Shown piece after piece: positions 24,031-33,035 of a stretch of DNA of 64,000 bases. Positions within the stretch are counted from its first letter, which is position 1, and each line of letters starts with the position of its first letter. Origin of the DNA: Blautia wexlerae (GTDB lineage Bacteria; Bacillota; Clostridia; Lachnospirales; Lachnospiraceae); assembly GCF_013300825.1 (NCBI RefSeq), contig NZ_JAAIMY010000004.1, positions 1-64,000 on the forward strand, in the 5' to 3' direction. Under the pieces are notes generated by a model that did no database searches, was not told the DNA's origin, and saw only the letters and a program-made list of their open reading frames with translations. The position numbers were made by a program, and so were the translations under genes.

Positions 24031-24677
24031 CCCTTTCCTCGTATATTTTCCAATAAATGAACAATACCGATTTCTTTCATTTTCTTTTTTAGACGGGTCA
24101 TATTAACCAATAATACATTTTCGTCTATATAATATTTGTCATTCCACAGCTTTTCCAATAGTTCTTCTTTGCTAATAACTTTATCTTCGTTCATAAAGAA
24201 GTAGTACAAAATACGAAATTCATTTCTTGTCAGTTCAATGCTTTGCTCTTGATACTTCAAAATGGATAAATGTAAATCAAGGGTACAATCTTTTTTGACA
24301 AGCTCACGGAAATTATTCGGGTTTGACAACTGCAATGCACGCTTGATCTTCTCAAGAAGAATAAGCGTGTCATACGGCTTTGTGATGAAGTCAATCCCAC
24401 CCACTTGAATACTTTTCAATTCGTCAGCATTTGTATCTCTGCTTGTTACAAAGATAATCGGTACTGGCATGACTTGTTTTATTTTCCTGCATACTTCATA
24501 GCCATTCTCATACGGCAGGTTAATATCAAGCAGAACCAGTTCTATGGAATATTGCTTTAATTCATCTGTCAGGTTTCCAAAGTCAATCAATAAAACTGTT
24601 TCATATCCTTGTGTGTTCAATAATTTAGAAAGCTCCAAACGAGTGATTTCATCATCTTCGATAATTGCTATTCTCAT
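24018..24677 (-). CDS. BceR-type OmpR-family response regulator
   Basis: 219 residues from the ATG at 24677 (AAGGGGGTG site). The receiver domain has the acidic pair in 'IIEDDEITR', the phospho-acceptor Asp in 'LVLLDINLPYENGYE', the switch Ser in 'FVTSRD' and Lys in 'ITKPYD'. The C-terminal winged helix is OmpR-type ('IELTRNEFRILYYF' to 'NIRGKGWKL'). It should activate the adjacent transporter genes when the kinase is triggered. Confidence 0.94.
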   Translation of the reverse strand: MRIAIIEDDEITRLELSKLLNTQGYETVLLIDFGNLTDELKQYSIELVLLDINLPYENGYEVCRKIKQVMPVPIIFVTSRDTNADELKSIQVGGIDFITKPYDTLILLEKIKRALQLSNPNNFRELVKKDCTLDLHLSILKYQEQSIELTRNEFRILYYFFMNEDKVISKEELLEKLWNDKYYIDENVLLVNMTRLKKKMKEIGIVHLLENIRGKGWKL

Positions 24678-24735
24678 TTCAACACCCCCTTGATTTACCA
24701 TTATAATAATTCCACAGCAGGAGAGCTAGAAAAAT

Positions 24736-26703
24736 CTAACTCGCCTCATTGATATTTCGTTTGAAACCGATATACGTTGCTATCCAGTAAATACTATAAA
24801 TTAGGAAGAAGATAATTAAATTCAAGCCAAAGTACATTAGATAAAGGTGTTTATCTCCCAAAATTTGTTGATATACATTATTCAATGACGACATCATCAC
24901 GAAAGAACATAATATTGCTGATATTGCAGGGACACAAAATAATATCAATAATTGTTTTCTGATTGTCTTAAATAGCGACTTGTCATTTATTCCTAATCTT
25001 CGCAAGGTTAGGTAGCGATATTTGTATTTAGTAGAGTCGCTCAATGATTGAACTGCCAAAATTGTCCCTACTGCGGAAATCAAGATAAATGCAATATACA
25101 TAAACAGACTGACTACTATTGCAACCATTGCTTTTTGTTGTTCTATTTCTGCACCTCTTACGTTTACTCTATACGATTCGTCATTTATTTCTCCATTTTC
25201 ATCAACCTTTACTAATTGATGTTGCATATCTTCTTTTATCTTATTTTCTAATTCTGCGTCTGTATCTTCTTTTGTATCTATAATCAAATGATTTTCTGAT
25301 ACTTCAAGTCCTTGAACATATTTATCTGGAAGTACAACAACAAATCTGCCAGTATTAGTTATAGAGTTCCAATAAGACTTAGTGTCATATCCTTTTAATT
25401 TCAAATTTTTATTTGCTACTGTTATGGTTTCAATATCTTTGTTATCTTCAACCTCATATGCAAACTTGCTATTTGTAACTATATAGTATTCGTTATCATT
25501 TAAAGAAAGCAACGGCATCTTTCTTAATTCTAGTAATCTATTATAATCACTTAACTTCAAGACTGGGTCAAAATCATAATATTCTGATTGGAAAAAATTT
25601 TGTACCTGATGATTCGGCTCTTTATAAATGTCGTACTCAATGGTATTATCAATCGTATATTCTTCTTCAATTACTCGAATATATTCATCAAATACCTGCT
25701 TATCATCAAAGAGTTGTACATCATATGGTGCATTTAAATTCACGCTGATATCATACGAAGCTTTGTTGATACTAGAATAATTCAGAGCCAGCAGTGAAAT
25801 TAAAATCAACATAGACAATGTACCAAATGTGAAGCTCATTGTTCTTGCTTTAGAAGCAAATGTTCTTGCTACAAACAGATTATCATTTTGATATTTCATT
25901 TTTTTATTCTTTAACAAAACAGTCAAGAACATATCTGCACAAGTTGTAGATATACCATAAATGCTGATAATCAACATGATTACGCTTACCATCAAATAGG
26001 TAAGTGTTTCTTGCTTATTAAAATTATCCATAGTACAACGTGAATTCCAGAGAAAAAGAGAAATCGCACCAAGAATAATACTTAAAACAAAAATGACATT
26101 TCTTTTTTTACTGTCACGGAACATTTTCTTTTCATTTTGTTTATCAAAGTAAAGAAAATCACGTATCGTCATTTTACTTATTCTTCTTAATAGATTAAGT
26201 AAAACCAAAACATAAATAGTTAAAAAATAAATTATCAATAGTCCAATAGAAACAAAATTCAAAGAAATAAAGAGAGTTTTTGGAATACCCAGTAAGTTTA
26301 CAATTACTAACGACACAAACTGGCTGAATAAAAAGCCAATAGGAATAGCTAATACAAATGCTAAAATTCCCAACAGTATATTTTCAATTATAACTAAGTG
26401 GGCAATTTCTTTTTTCTTAATGCCAAGAAGCATATATGTTCCTAATTCTTTACTTCTTTTTTCAAACATAAATTTCGTTGTATAGTTGATCAAAAAGCAT
26501 ATCACAAAAATAATAAGGATATTTACAGCGAACAATGAATTCTTAAATGCATCCATACTGGAACATAACTTTACAATTTCATCAGAACTTGCCACCAAAT
26601 TAAAAGCAAATATAAGAGAAAAGGATGCAGTAACGGTTATCAGATAAATCAAATAATCTTTAATATTTCTTTTTGTATTTCTATACGCTAACTTACCTAA
26701 CAT
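24736..26703 (-). CDS. BceB-type ABC transporter permease
   Basis: About 655 residues from the ATG at 26703, which is well spaced to a GGAGG site. It has FtsX-type topology with ten hydrophobic segments and one large extracellular domain of about 200 residues between helices 7 and 8 (roughly 315-520), the hallmark of BceB-type permeases that recognise cell-wall-active peptides such as bacitracin or lantibiotics and signal to the paired kinase. It follows the ATPase gene with a short overlap. The substrate is not known. Confidence 0.9.
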   Translation of the reverse strand: MLGKLAYRNTKRNIKDYLIYLITVTASFSLIFAFNLVASSDEIVKLCSSMDAFKNSLFAVNILIIFVICFLINYTTKFMFEKRSKELGTYMLLGIKKKEIAHLVIIENILLGILAFVLAIPIGFLFSQFVSLVIVNLLGIPKTLFISLNFVSIGLLIIYFLTIYVLVLLNLLRRISKMTIRDFLYFDKQNEKKMFRDSKKRNVIFVLSIILGAISLFLWNSRCTMDNFNKQETLTYLMVSVIMLIISIYGISTTCADMFLTVLLKNKKMKYQNDNLFVARTFASKARTMSFTFGTLSMLILISLLALNYSSINKASYDISVNLNAPYDVQLFDDKQVFDEYIRVIEEEYTIDNTIEYDIYKEPNHQVQNFFQSEYYDFDPVLKLSDYNRLLELRKMPLLSLNDNEYYIVTNSKFAYEVEDNKDIETITVANKNLKLKGYDTKSYWNSITNTGRFVVVLPDKYVQGLEVSENHLIIDTKEDTDAELENKIKEDMQHQLVKVDENGEINDESYRVNVRGAEIEQQKAMVAIVVSLFMYIAFILISAVGTILAVQSLSDSTKYKYRYLTLRRLGINDKSLFKTIRKQLLILFCVPAISAILCSFVMMSSLNNVYQQILGDKHLYLMYFGLNLIIFFLIYSIYWIATYIGFKRNINEAS

Positions 26704-27463
26704 TTCCCACTTCACCTCCGAGCAAGGTTAATATATCCAGTATTTCATTGAAGAAATCTTTTCTGCTTTTTTCCCCTCTGAAAATTTCATTGAATATTTT
26801 ACCGTCTTTCAAGAACAAAATACGTTCACAGAAAGACGCACTAAACGGGTCATGTGTTACCATTAAAATAGTAGCCTGCATTTTCTTGTTGATTTCAGAC
26901 ATTGTTTCCAGTAATAATCTGGAAGCTTTTGAGTCCAAAGCTCCCGTCGGTTCATCAGCTAAAATCAGTTTCGGTTCATTGATTAAGGCTCTAGCACAAG
27001 CACAACGCTGTTTTTGTCCGCCAGAAACTTCATAAGGAAATTTCGATAAAATATCACGAATACCCAATTTATCGGCGATAGCATGAACTCTTTTCTCAAT
27101 ATCAGTAGGGTTCTGTTTGTTGATAACCAATGATAAAGAAATGTTTTCTCCAATCGTTAAAGTATCTAAAAGGTTGAAATCTTGAAAAATGAACCCTAAA
27201 TTTTCACGTCTGAAATCAGCAAAATCTTTATCCTTGATTTTGGTAATATCTTGATTATTGACTGTAATGTGTCCGCTGGTTACAGTATCAATCGTAGAGA
27301 TACAGTTTAATAGGGTAGTCTTTCCAGAACCACTAGCTCCCATGATTGCGACAAATTCGCCCTTATCTACATACATAGAAATACCGTCTACTGCCTTTGT
27401 GATATTTCCAGAGTTACCCCCGTAGTATTTTTTTACTTGCTCTAAATTTAAAATGTGTTCCAT
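26693..27463 (-). CDS. BceA-type ABC transporter ATPase
   Basis: 256 residues from the ATG at 27463 (AAAGGAG site). Walker A 'GASGSGKTT', Q-loop 'FQDFNLLD', signature 'VSGGQKQR', Walker B 'LILADEPT' and switch 'VTHD' are all intact. It is closely of the LolD/MacB/BceA group. First gene of the transporter pair. Together with the permease and two-component system it forms a peptide-antibiotic detoxification module occupying the position where Tn916 carries tet(M). Confidence 0.93.
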   Translation of the reverse strand: MEHILNLEQVKKYYGGNSGNITKAVDGISMYVDKGEFVAIMGASGSGKTTLLNCISTIDTVTSGHITVNNQDITKIKDKDFADFRRENLGFIFQDFNLLDTLTIGENISLSLVINKQNPTDIEKRVHAIADKLGIRDILSKFPYEVSGGQKQRCACARALINEPKLILADEPTGALDSKASRLLLETMSEINKKMQATILMVTHDPFSASFCERILFLKDGKIFNEIFRGEKSRKDFFNEILDILTLLGGEVGNVR

Positions 27464-27572
27464 TAAAAATCGCTCCTTTCTTCCTGCCACATTTATTTGT
27501 TTTGGAATACAATTAAATTATAGCAAGGGCAGTATTCAATTACACTTACAGTTTTGAAAGTAAACAGAGAGT

Positions 27573-27629
27573 AAAAGAGCCGTGATAATGCAGATCACAA
27601 TTTTGTGAAGCATTTCCACGACCCTTTTA
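27573..27629 (-). terminator. Terminator after Spo0A-C-like small gene
   Basis: Minus strand AAAAGGGTCGTGGAAATGC pairs imperfectly with GCATTATCACGGCTCTTTT, followed by a T-run start. It separates the small-gene cassette from the ABC operon promoter region. Confidence 0.6.
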
Positions 27630-27860
27630 TTATAATTTTGCCTTTGTCTTTTTCGTAATGATATAAATATATTCTTCTGGTGTAGGGCGTTTATTCCCAA
27701 AATACTTTTTGAAATTTGCCTGCACCTCTGGGTCGGTGCTATTCATAGCTTCATCAATCGTAGCTTCAATATCCGCCCGAACATCAGCCAATGATACACC
27801 GCCAGCTTTTGCACCAGCTTTCAATGCCTTTTTTATATCTCTTTTGTTCAGTCCTATCAT
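27630..27860 (-). CDS. Small protein resembling Spo0A C-terminal domain
   Basis: 76 residues from the ATG at 27860, seven bases after GAGG. The pattern '[20 protein letters not shown]' and '[16 protein letters not shown]' resembles the last helices of the sporulation regulator Spo0A, a domain also found alone in small Lachnospiraceae proteins; from memory, not a search. No receiver domain is present. A decayed relative is in the host chromosome at 49160-49375. It ends the small-gene cassette of the ICE and could be a regulator. Confidence 0.55.
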   Translation of the reverse strand: MIGLNKRDIKKALKAGAKAGGVSLADVRADIEATIDEAMNSTDPEVQANFKKYFGNKRPTPEEYIYIITKKTKAKL

Positions 27861-27875
27861 ATTCATACCTCAATT

Positions 27876-28205
27876 CTACTTTTTAAAGCTAATAAGTTTT
27901 CCATTGTATTTTACAATGATGAATATGATATAAAACACTCCTACAACAATCAAAATAAGACCTATGTAATAGCCTAATTCAGAATGAGAGATTAAATTGA
28001 TAATCGGCATAACAAGAATACCAATACTAACCAGTAAAGTGCCTATTCCTATTTTTTTTGTAAACACCTTTTTATCTTTAGGGTCAAGTTGTGTATAATG
28101 ATAACCATGTAATAAAGTAATATTCTCTTTTATACCTATTTGATAAGATGTAAAAAGTAAAAACAATCCTATAACTATTTCAACAATCAATTCCTCTAAT
28201 TCCAT
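27876..28205 (-). CDS. Small membrane protein, DUF3784-like
   Basis: 109 residues with three hydrophobic segments (about 7-24, 53-72 and 79-98) and a soluble segment after the first ('YTQLDPKDKKVFTKKIGIG'). This is the layout of DUF3784-type membrane proteins of Firmicutes, whose function is unknown. An AAAGGAG site precedes the ATG at 28205. It lies between an XRE regulator and a Spo0A-C-like gene in one minus-strand cassette, likely co-regulated by the regulator. Confidence 0.6.
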   Translation of the reverse strand: MELEELIVEIVIGLFLLFTSYQIGIKENITLLHGYHYTQLDPKDKKVFTKKIGIGTLLVSIGILVMPIINLISHSELGYYIGLILIVVGVFYIIFIIVKYNGKLISFKK

Positions 28206-28219
28206 AATCGTTCTCTCCT

Positions 28220-28429
28220 TTAATCAAAATAAAATAATTCTTCAAATTTTTTATCTAAAGCTATACAAAGCACTAATGCCAATTTTGCTGTTGGATTAAA
28301 TTGTCCAGTTTCAATAGAACTAATTGTATTCCGAGAAACCCCGACTAGTTCAGCTAATTCTGTTTGTGATAATTTTTTTTCTTTTCGTACAGTTTTTAAT
28401 CTGTTTCGCAAAATTAAATGTTCGTCCAT
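28220..28429 (-). CDS. Small XRE-family regulator
   Basis: 69 residues, a Cro/CI HTH domain with little else: 'RLKTVRKEKKLSQTELAELV' and recognition helix 'SRNTISSIETGQFNPTAKLA', ending 'ALDKKFEELFYFD'. Such minimal XRE proteins typically sit next to two- or three-helix membrane proteins in Firmicutes, as here, and control that cassette. Its start lies one base beyond the stop of the upstream membrane gene. Confidence 0.88.
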   Translation of the reverse strand: MDEHLILRNRLKTVRKEKKLSQTELAELVGVSRNTISSIETGQFNPTAKLALVLCIALDKKFEELFYFD

Positions 28430-28430
28430 T

Positions 28431-28745
28431 CTATAAACCTACCATTAAAAATTTATAAAAGTAATACCCCATAAATAGAAGAAAGAATAAAGCAATAACA
28501 AATTTGGATTTATTTTTTGAAATATGTGCTTCATAACCCATAGAGCCAAATGCCACAGACCCAATAATTGTCATTATGTCATAGTAAGGTTCTTTACAAA
28601 CTGCTTTAATGAAAAGAATTAAAATGCAGATAAATAAAACAAACATTAAGCCAAAAGATTTCCCTTGAAGTTTAATATGTTTTTCGTATTCATCAAGATA
28701 TAGATTCTCTTTTTTGTTTTGTGATAGTATTTTTTCTTTATCCAT
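28431..28745 (-). CDS. Small membrane protein paired with XRE regulator
   Basis: 104 residues: a charged N-terminus ('MDKEKILSQNKKENLYLDEY'), then hydrophobic segments at about 33-47, 53-68 and 80-97. It resembles small membrane proteins (DUF6442-like) that accompany XRE genes in Lachnospiraceae, but I am not certain of the family. AAAGGAG site before the ATG at 28745. First gene of a four-gene ICE cargo cassette. Confidence 0.6.
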   Translation of the reverse strand: MDKEKILSQNKKENLYLDEYEKHIKLQGKSFGLMFVLFICILILFIKAVCKEPYYDIMTIIGSVAFGSMGYEAHISKNKSKFVIALFFLLFMGYYFYKFLMVGL

Positions 28746-28889
28746 TATATAACGCTCCTTTCAAATAATACCAAGTACACTTGTCATTTATATTATAGCA
28801 TTCGGTCATTACAAGTCAATATTTTTGCACAGTTTTCTTGTCGTTTTGTAAAAGCGTGCAAATCTGATAGGAAATGCACGCTATATCAT

Positions 28890-29810
28890 TTATCCTACAA
28901 TCTTCCAGTTACTATCCTTATGTAGCACAAGCTCATACTGCGATACCTGCGTCGCTTTTGTCTGATTATCAAGGAATTTCACAACAACCTTGACTTTCAC
29001 ATTATCCCCGTCTTTTGTAAAGATAGGGTTTACTAATTCAGAATAAAGGTAGTCCTTGCCGATAGGTTCAATCACATTTCCCGATACATAGTAGGCAAGC
29101 TCTTTTTCTGTCGCTGTCGGATACAGCTTAAAGAATGTTTCCAGAAATGCGGTAGCGTCATTGACAGTACCAGCGTCTACACTTGCGTCTGTTTCTGGTG
29201 TCTTTGGCTCATAGTCTGATTTTTCGATTGCTGGTGCAAGGGTAGGGTTCTGAACGATTACCATATTCCCGTCTGCGTCCACATAGACTTTTACAGTATA
29301 GGTTGCTTTCACATTGCTTGTCTGTTCTCCCTCTTTTATCTGCTGATCTACTTCGTAGGTAGCAGAAAAAGTGTCCGTTCCCGACTGTTCGATACTCCAT
29401 ACAATCACATCTGTAACCGTGGAGCTGGTTGGTATATCGGTTCTAATGGTATCCACATTCAAGCCCTGCAATTCCTTTGTCAGATAACCGTTGATTGCCT
29501 GCGTCCTTGCTTCAATCGCTTCTTTGCTGTTATTCCATGTGTAATAGGACTTCGCAAAATTCTTCACGAAATTTTCTATCCCGTTGGTGTCCTGCAAGCG
29601 AAGTTCAATGATTTCTTTTTCATGGGTGGTGTGCTGGTCGATAGCCGTAAAATTCTTATACACCCCAAAGCTCACGCTTGCGACAAGCACCACCCACAAC
29701 GCAATCACGGTTTTCTTATGTGTGCCTACCTTGACAGTACGCACCTTTTTTTCTTTTGGTTCTTTGATAGTTTCTGTCTGTTTCTTATTCTTCTTAAACA
29801 TATTTTTCAA
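28890..29810 (-). CDS. orf13: Conjugation protein Orf13, TcpC/VirB8-like
   Basis: 306 residues. A Lys-rich cytoplasmic N-terminus is followed by one membrane helix (about 32-50, 'TVIALWVVLVASVSFGVYKN') and two extracellular NTF2-like domains, as in TcpC of pCW3 and Orf13 of Tn916. This is the VirB8-like scaffold of the Gram-positive mating channel. It lies 7 nt downstream of orf14 in the transfer operon. Confidence 0.92.
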   Translation of the reverse strand: MKNMFKKNKKQTETIKEPKEKKVRTVKVGTHKKTVIALWVVLVASVSFGVYKNFTAIDQHTTHEKEIIELRLQDTNGIENFVKNFAKSYYTWNNSKEAIEARTQAINGYLTKELQGLNVDTIRTDIPTSSTVTDVIVWSIEQSGTDTFSATYEVDQQIKEGEQTSNVKATYTVKVYVDADGNMVIVQNPTLAPAIEKSDYEPKTPETDASVDAGTVNDATAFLETFFKLYPTATEKELAYYVSGNVIEPIGKDYLYSELVNPIFTKDGDNVKVKVVVKFLDNQTKATQVSQYELVLHKDSNWKIVG

Positions 29811-29817
29811 GTCCTTT

Positions 29818-30825
29818 CTATTGTTTTACTCGTCCTGCACCGATTAAGTGCTGTTGCCAGTAACTACTACTTAGGTCTGCATATCCTATCGGGTCGCCTG
29901 CATGGTACATCTGGTTATTTCCTACATAAATGCCGACGTGGGTTACATACGAACCAGCGTTATAGGTAGAATGGAAAAACACCAAGTCCCCAGCCTTTGC
30001 CTGCGAGAGTGGGAGATGTTGGGTAGCGTCATACTGTGCTTGTGCCGTTCTCGGTAAAGAGATACCAGCTTTTCCATAGCACCATTGCACAAGTCCGCTA
30101 CAATCAAAGGAAGTGTTCGGGTTACTGCCACCATATACATACTTCCAGCCTTGATATTTCAACGCTTCATTCATAATCGCTTGTGCCGTCGCATTATCAA
30201 AATGTGCCACGGTCAGATATTGATTGAGTAATTCGACGTAGAACATATTTCCGTAACCATATCGCCAGCCCCCGTTCTTCGCAACGGCTATCGGGTTAGT
30301 ATAGGTTACTTTCTTTCCACCCGACTTTTCACGGGCGAAGCTCTCTGCAAGATTAAAAGTGTGTTTCTTTCCTTTTCCAGCTACATAACCCACATAGCCA
30401 CCGCCATAGTTATAAGACTGTATTGCTACATTCAAGTCGTCGATACCTTGATTTTTGCAGGAAGAAAGCAGGGACGCAAAATACTTACACCCCTGCTTGA
30501 TTGAGCTTTCCGTATCTAAAGAGTTGGGCGGTAAACCCAGACTTTCCGAACTCTGCATAACATCTTCTGCCGTACCGCCACTTTCTACTTGAATGATAGC
30601 AAGTAGCACATTGACATACTCGGAGATACCGCTTTCTCTGGCGTACTTTTCCACCATAGGCTGATGTTTCAAGACTTCTGCGGATAAGTTCATACCCGTA
30701 ATGCCAGAAGAAAAGTTGCTGTTCTCATCGTCGCTGTCCGCACTAATCAGCACCCCAAAGAAAAGCACCAGAGAAAAGAGGATAGGAAACAGACTGCCGA
30801 TAAGAGCGATATGTTTCAGTTTCAT
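29818..30825 (-). CDS. orf14: Conjugation cell-wall hydrolase Orf14
   Basis: 335 residues. An N-terminal membrane helix is followed by a lysozyme-like domain with catalytic Glu in 'VLLAIIQVESGG' and a C-terminal NlpC/P60 peptidase with Cys in 'FDCSGLVQWCYGK' and His in 'VTHVGIYVGN'. It is the two-domain muramidase/endopeptidase that opens peptidoglycan for the mating channel in Tn916-type elements. It overlaps the orf15 stop by 4 nt. Confidence 0.94.
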   Translation of the reverse strand: MKLKHIALIGSLFPILFSLVLFFGVLISADSDDENSNFSSGITGMNLSAEVLKHQPMVEKYARESGISEYVNVLLAIIQVESGGTAEDVMQSSESLGLPPNSLDTESSIKQGCKYFASLLSSCKNQGIDDLNVAIQSYNYGGGYVGYVAGKGKKHTFNLAESFAREKSGGKKVTYTNPIAVAKNGGWRYGYGNMFYVELLNQYLTVAHFDNATAQAIMNEALKYQGWKYVYGGSNPNTSFDCSGLVQWCYGKAGISLPRTAQAQYDATQHLPLSQAKAGDLVFFHSTYNAGSYVTHVGIYVGNNQMYHAGDPIGYADLSSSYWQQHLIGAGRVKQ

Positions 30826-33035
30826 TTTTTCTTCTGTCCTTTCTTCGTTACAAGGTTACGAGTTTTCTCTATGGTCTGTTGGTTCTTCTGGACGGTTTGC
30901 GTTTGCTGAACCTTTATCCTGCGGTCTTTGGTGTCATTCTGGTGTGTTTCCTGCGATACCACTTTTTCTACATTCTGCCTATGTACTGGCTGTGCAGGCT
31001 GGGTCGCTTTTCTATCAGAAGCACCAGAAGATAACGGACGCTCTTTTACAACATTCGTCTTGACTGGCTCACTTGCTTTTGAAGTGGTCGCTGTGGCAGG
31101 GCGTTTCACTTCCTGCATTTTTTCCGCACTCGGCTTTGGAATGGTTGAAGCTGTGGCTGGTCGCTCATGGGGACGGGTAGCTCCCGTTGTCGCTGATCCG
31201 TCCGTCTTTCGCTGTGCCTGCCTTGCTTCTTGCGCCTTTTGAAGCTCAATACGCTTGTCAGCGATACTCTGTCTATGCTGTGCCTGCCTTTCCAATCGTC
31301 CCGACTGTCTGGACTGCTGTTCCTGCACCATGCCACGCTTGAAGTCGGACACGCTGGACTTTGCCTTTTCCTTTGTGGAATACACCGCATAAGCGGTCTG
31401 TGTCGGCATATCCTTGATATTCTCTTTGACAGCATTTGCCTTGTCTTTCACTTTATTTTTCGTATCTAAGACAGCACCCACCTTTGAGCCTGCACGCTGT
31501 CCCACGCTGGAAGTGGTATTGCCCCGATTTTCTTTAGAAGCGGTATTTTTTCTTTCAGCCCGTTTGCCAGCAACGGCACTTCCAGCAACCGCACCAGCGA
31601 CACCGCCCGAAATACCGCCAGCACTTACCGCCCTTGCAATACGGTGTTCCATACGCCTAGCCCGATGTCGCATAAACAGATACGGTCTGCGGAAAATCCT
31701 GTGTCCCATGCTTTGACTGTCGCCAGCATTAAGTGAGAACATACTCATTAAGTCGCCCAGCTTCATGTAGATACCAGCGAAACACACTATCTGCAAGAAC
31801 GCCACCATAAAAAACGGATAGTCCGTGGAGATGTTATAAAACATACTGGAAATGCTGAACGCTACTGTTACAATGAGCGTTATTCCTGCCCGTGTCATTA
31901 TGGTATTAAACACCCTCACGATTGCCTGCTTTGCCATGCTTTCATAACTCGGTATCATGGAAAGTAGAAAACTGATAGGTAAAAACATTGCAAAGATAAT
32001 AAAAAGTATCTGGCTAAACAACATCATGCCCGTAAGCAAGAATACAAATATTGTTATCCCTAAATTGAAGAACAGTAGGAAGAACACCATACCTAAACGG
32101 TTCACTACCTGCGGTATTGTCAGATTGTTGTTGTCGTTGTCCTCGATTTCTGTTTTCACGACTTCCTCTCTGGTTTTCCCGTCCTCGTCCTCTGGACTTG
32201 CCGATACAAGAGCTTCGACACGGTCTGCCCCGATTTCTTCTGTGTTGCTGTTACCGAATTGCAGAAGTAGCCACGGCTGTTCCACTTGAATAGAAAATAG
32301 GCTGTCCCGTATCAAGTCCACGCTGTCCTTGCCCTCGCTGTCGGAGTTGGGGAGCATGATTTTTGTTCCCAAGTCCAAAGAAGCGGTACTGATGTCTGAT
32401 GAAAATTCATTTATCTTCTTGATGTAGTCGGGAGCGTAGGCAATAAACGAAGCGGACAGCACGAACACCACCACAAAGTTGATAACAGCGTGAAGTGCCT
32501 TGCTGGTTTCCCGTTTAATCAGTCCCGTATAAGCAACATACATTCCCACCACTAAGATAATGAGAAGCAGGAAACCAACATAGAAGCCCGTAGAAGAAAA
32601 GCCGTTCTCGGTTACACCTGCAAGGGTCTGTATGCTCTTTCCGATACTGTCTGCCATATCGTTAATAAAATCAAGTTTATAGGCTTCCTGCACCACATAG
32701 CCCGTGGCATTGCTTAAATAAAGGCTTATCGTCCAGACAAAGTTGGTAATGCAGTAAAGCCCGTACTGTACCGATTTTCCAATGCCGTCCAGCCAGTTCC
32801 ACGGCAACCATGACCAGCTATTATCCACATAAAAATCAAGCTGGTAGTTGGAAAGGGGATATTTTGAGTAAAGATTTTCTGCGTTTATGGTATCGTCTAC
32901 AAGTCCCGTTGCATGAGCCACCGTCCCCAAAAGTGAAAGCAGGATAAGGGAGAGTGCCACCACGAACAGAGCCATTTTGAGAAAGTGAAGTATCTTCCTT
33001 TTTGTGAACGCACCTTTTATCCTTTCTTTCATCAC
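30822..33035 (-). CDS. orf15: Conjugation membrane protein Orf15, VirB6/TrbL-like
   Basis: 737 residues. A signal-like helix (about 18-40), then six or more membrane helices to about residue 460, and a long polar, Gln/Lys/Arg-rich C-terminal tail (about 490-737) that is probably disordered and cytoplasmic. It corresponds to Tn916 Orf15, the polytopic channel protein. It overlaps orf16 by 4 nt, showing tight coupling. An alternative start is the second Met. Confidence 0.92.
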   Translation of the reverse strand: MMKERIKGAFTKRKILHFLKMALFVVALSLILLSLLGTVAHATGLVDDTINAENLYSKYPLSNYQLDFYVDNSWSWLPWNWLDGIGKSVQYGLYCITNFVWTISLYLSNATGYVVQEAYKLDFINDMADSIGKSIQTLAGVTENGFSSTGFYVGFLLLIILVVGMYVAYTGLIKRETSKALHAVINFVVVFVLSASFIAYAPDYIKKINEFSSDISTASLDLGTKIMLPNSDSEGKDSVDLIRDSLFSIQVEQPWLLLQFGNSNTEEIGADRVEALVSASPEDEDGKTREEVVKTEIEDNDNNNLTIPQVVNRLGMVFFLLFFNLGITIFVFLLTGMMLFSQILFIIFAMFLPISFLLSMIPSYESMAKQAIVRVFNTIMTRAGITLIVTVAFSISSMFYNISTDYPFFMVAFLQIVCFAGIYMKLGDLMSMFSLNAGDSQSMGHRIFRRPYLFMRHRARRMEHRIARAVSAGGISGGVAGAVAGSAVAGKRAERKNTASKENRGNTTSSVGQRAGSKVGAVLDTKNKVKDKANAVKENIKDMPTQTAYAVYSTKEKAKSSVSDFKRGMVQEQQSRQSGRLERQAQHRQSIADKRIELQKAQEARQAQRKTDGSATTGATRPHERPATASTIPKPSAEKMQEVKRPATATTSKASEPVKTNVVKERPLSSGASDRKATQPAQPVHRQNVEKVVSQETHQNDTKDRRIKVQQTQTVQKNQQTIEKTRNLVTKKGQKKK

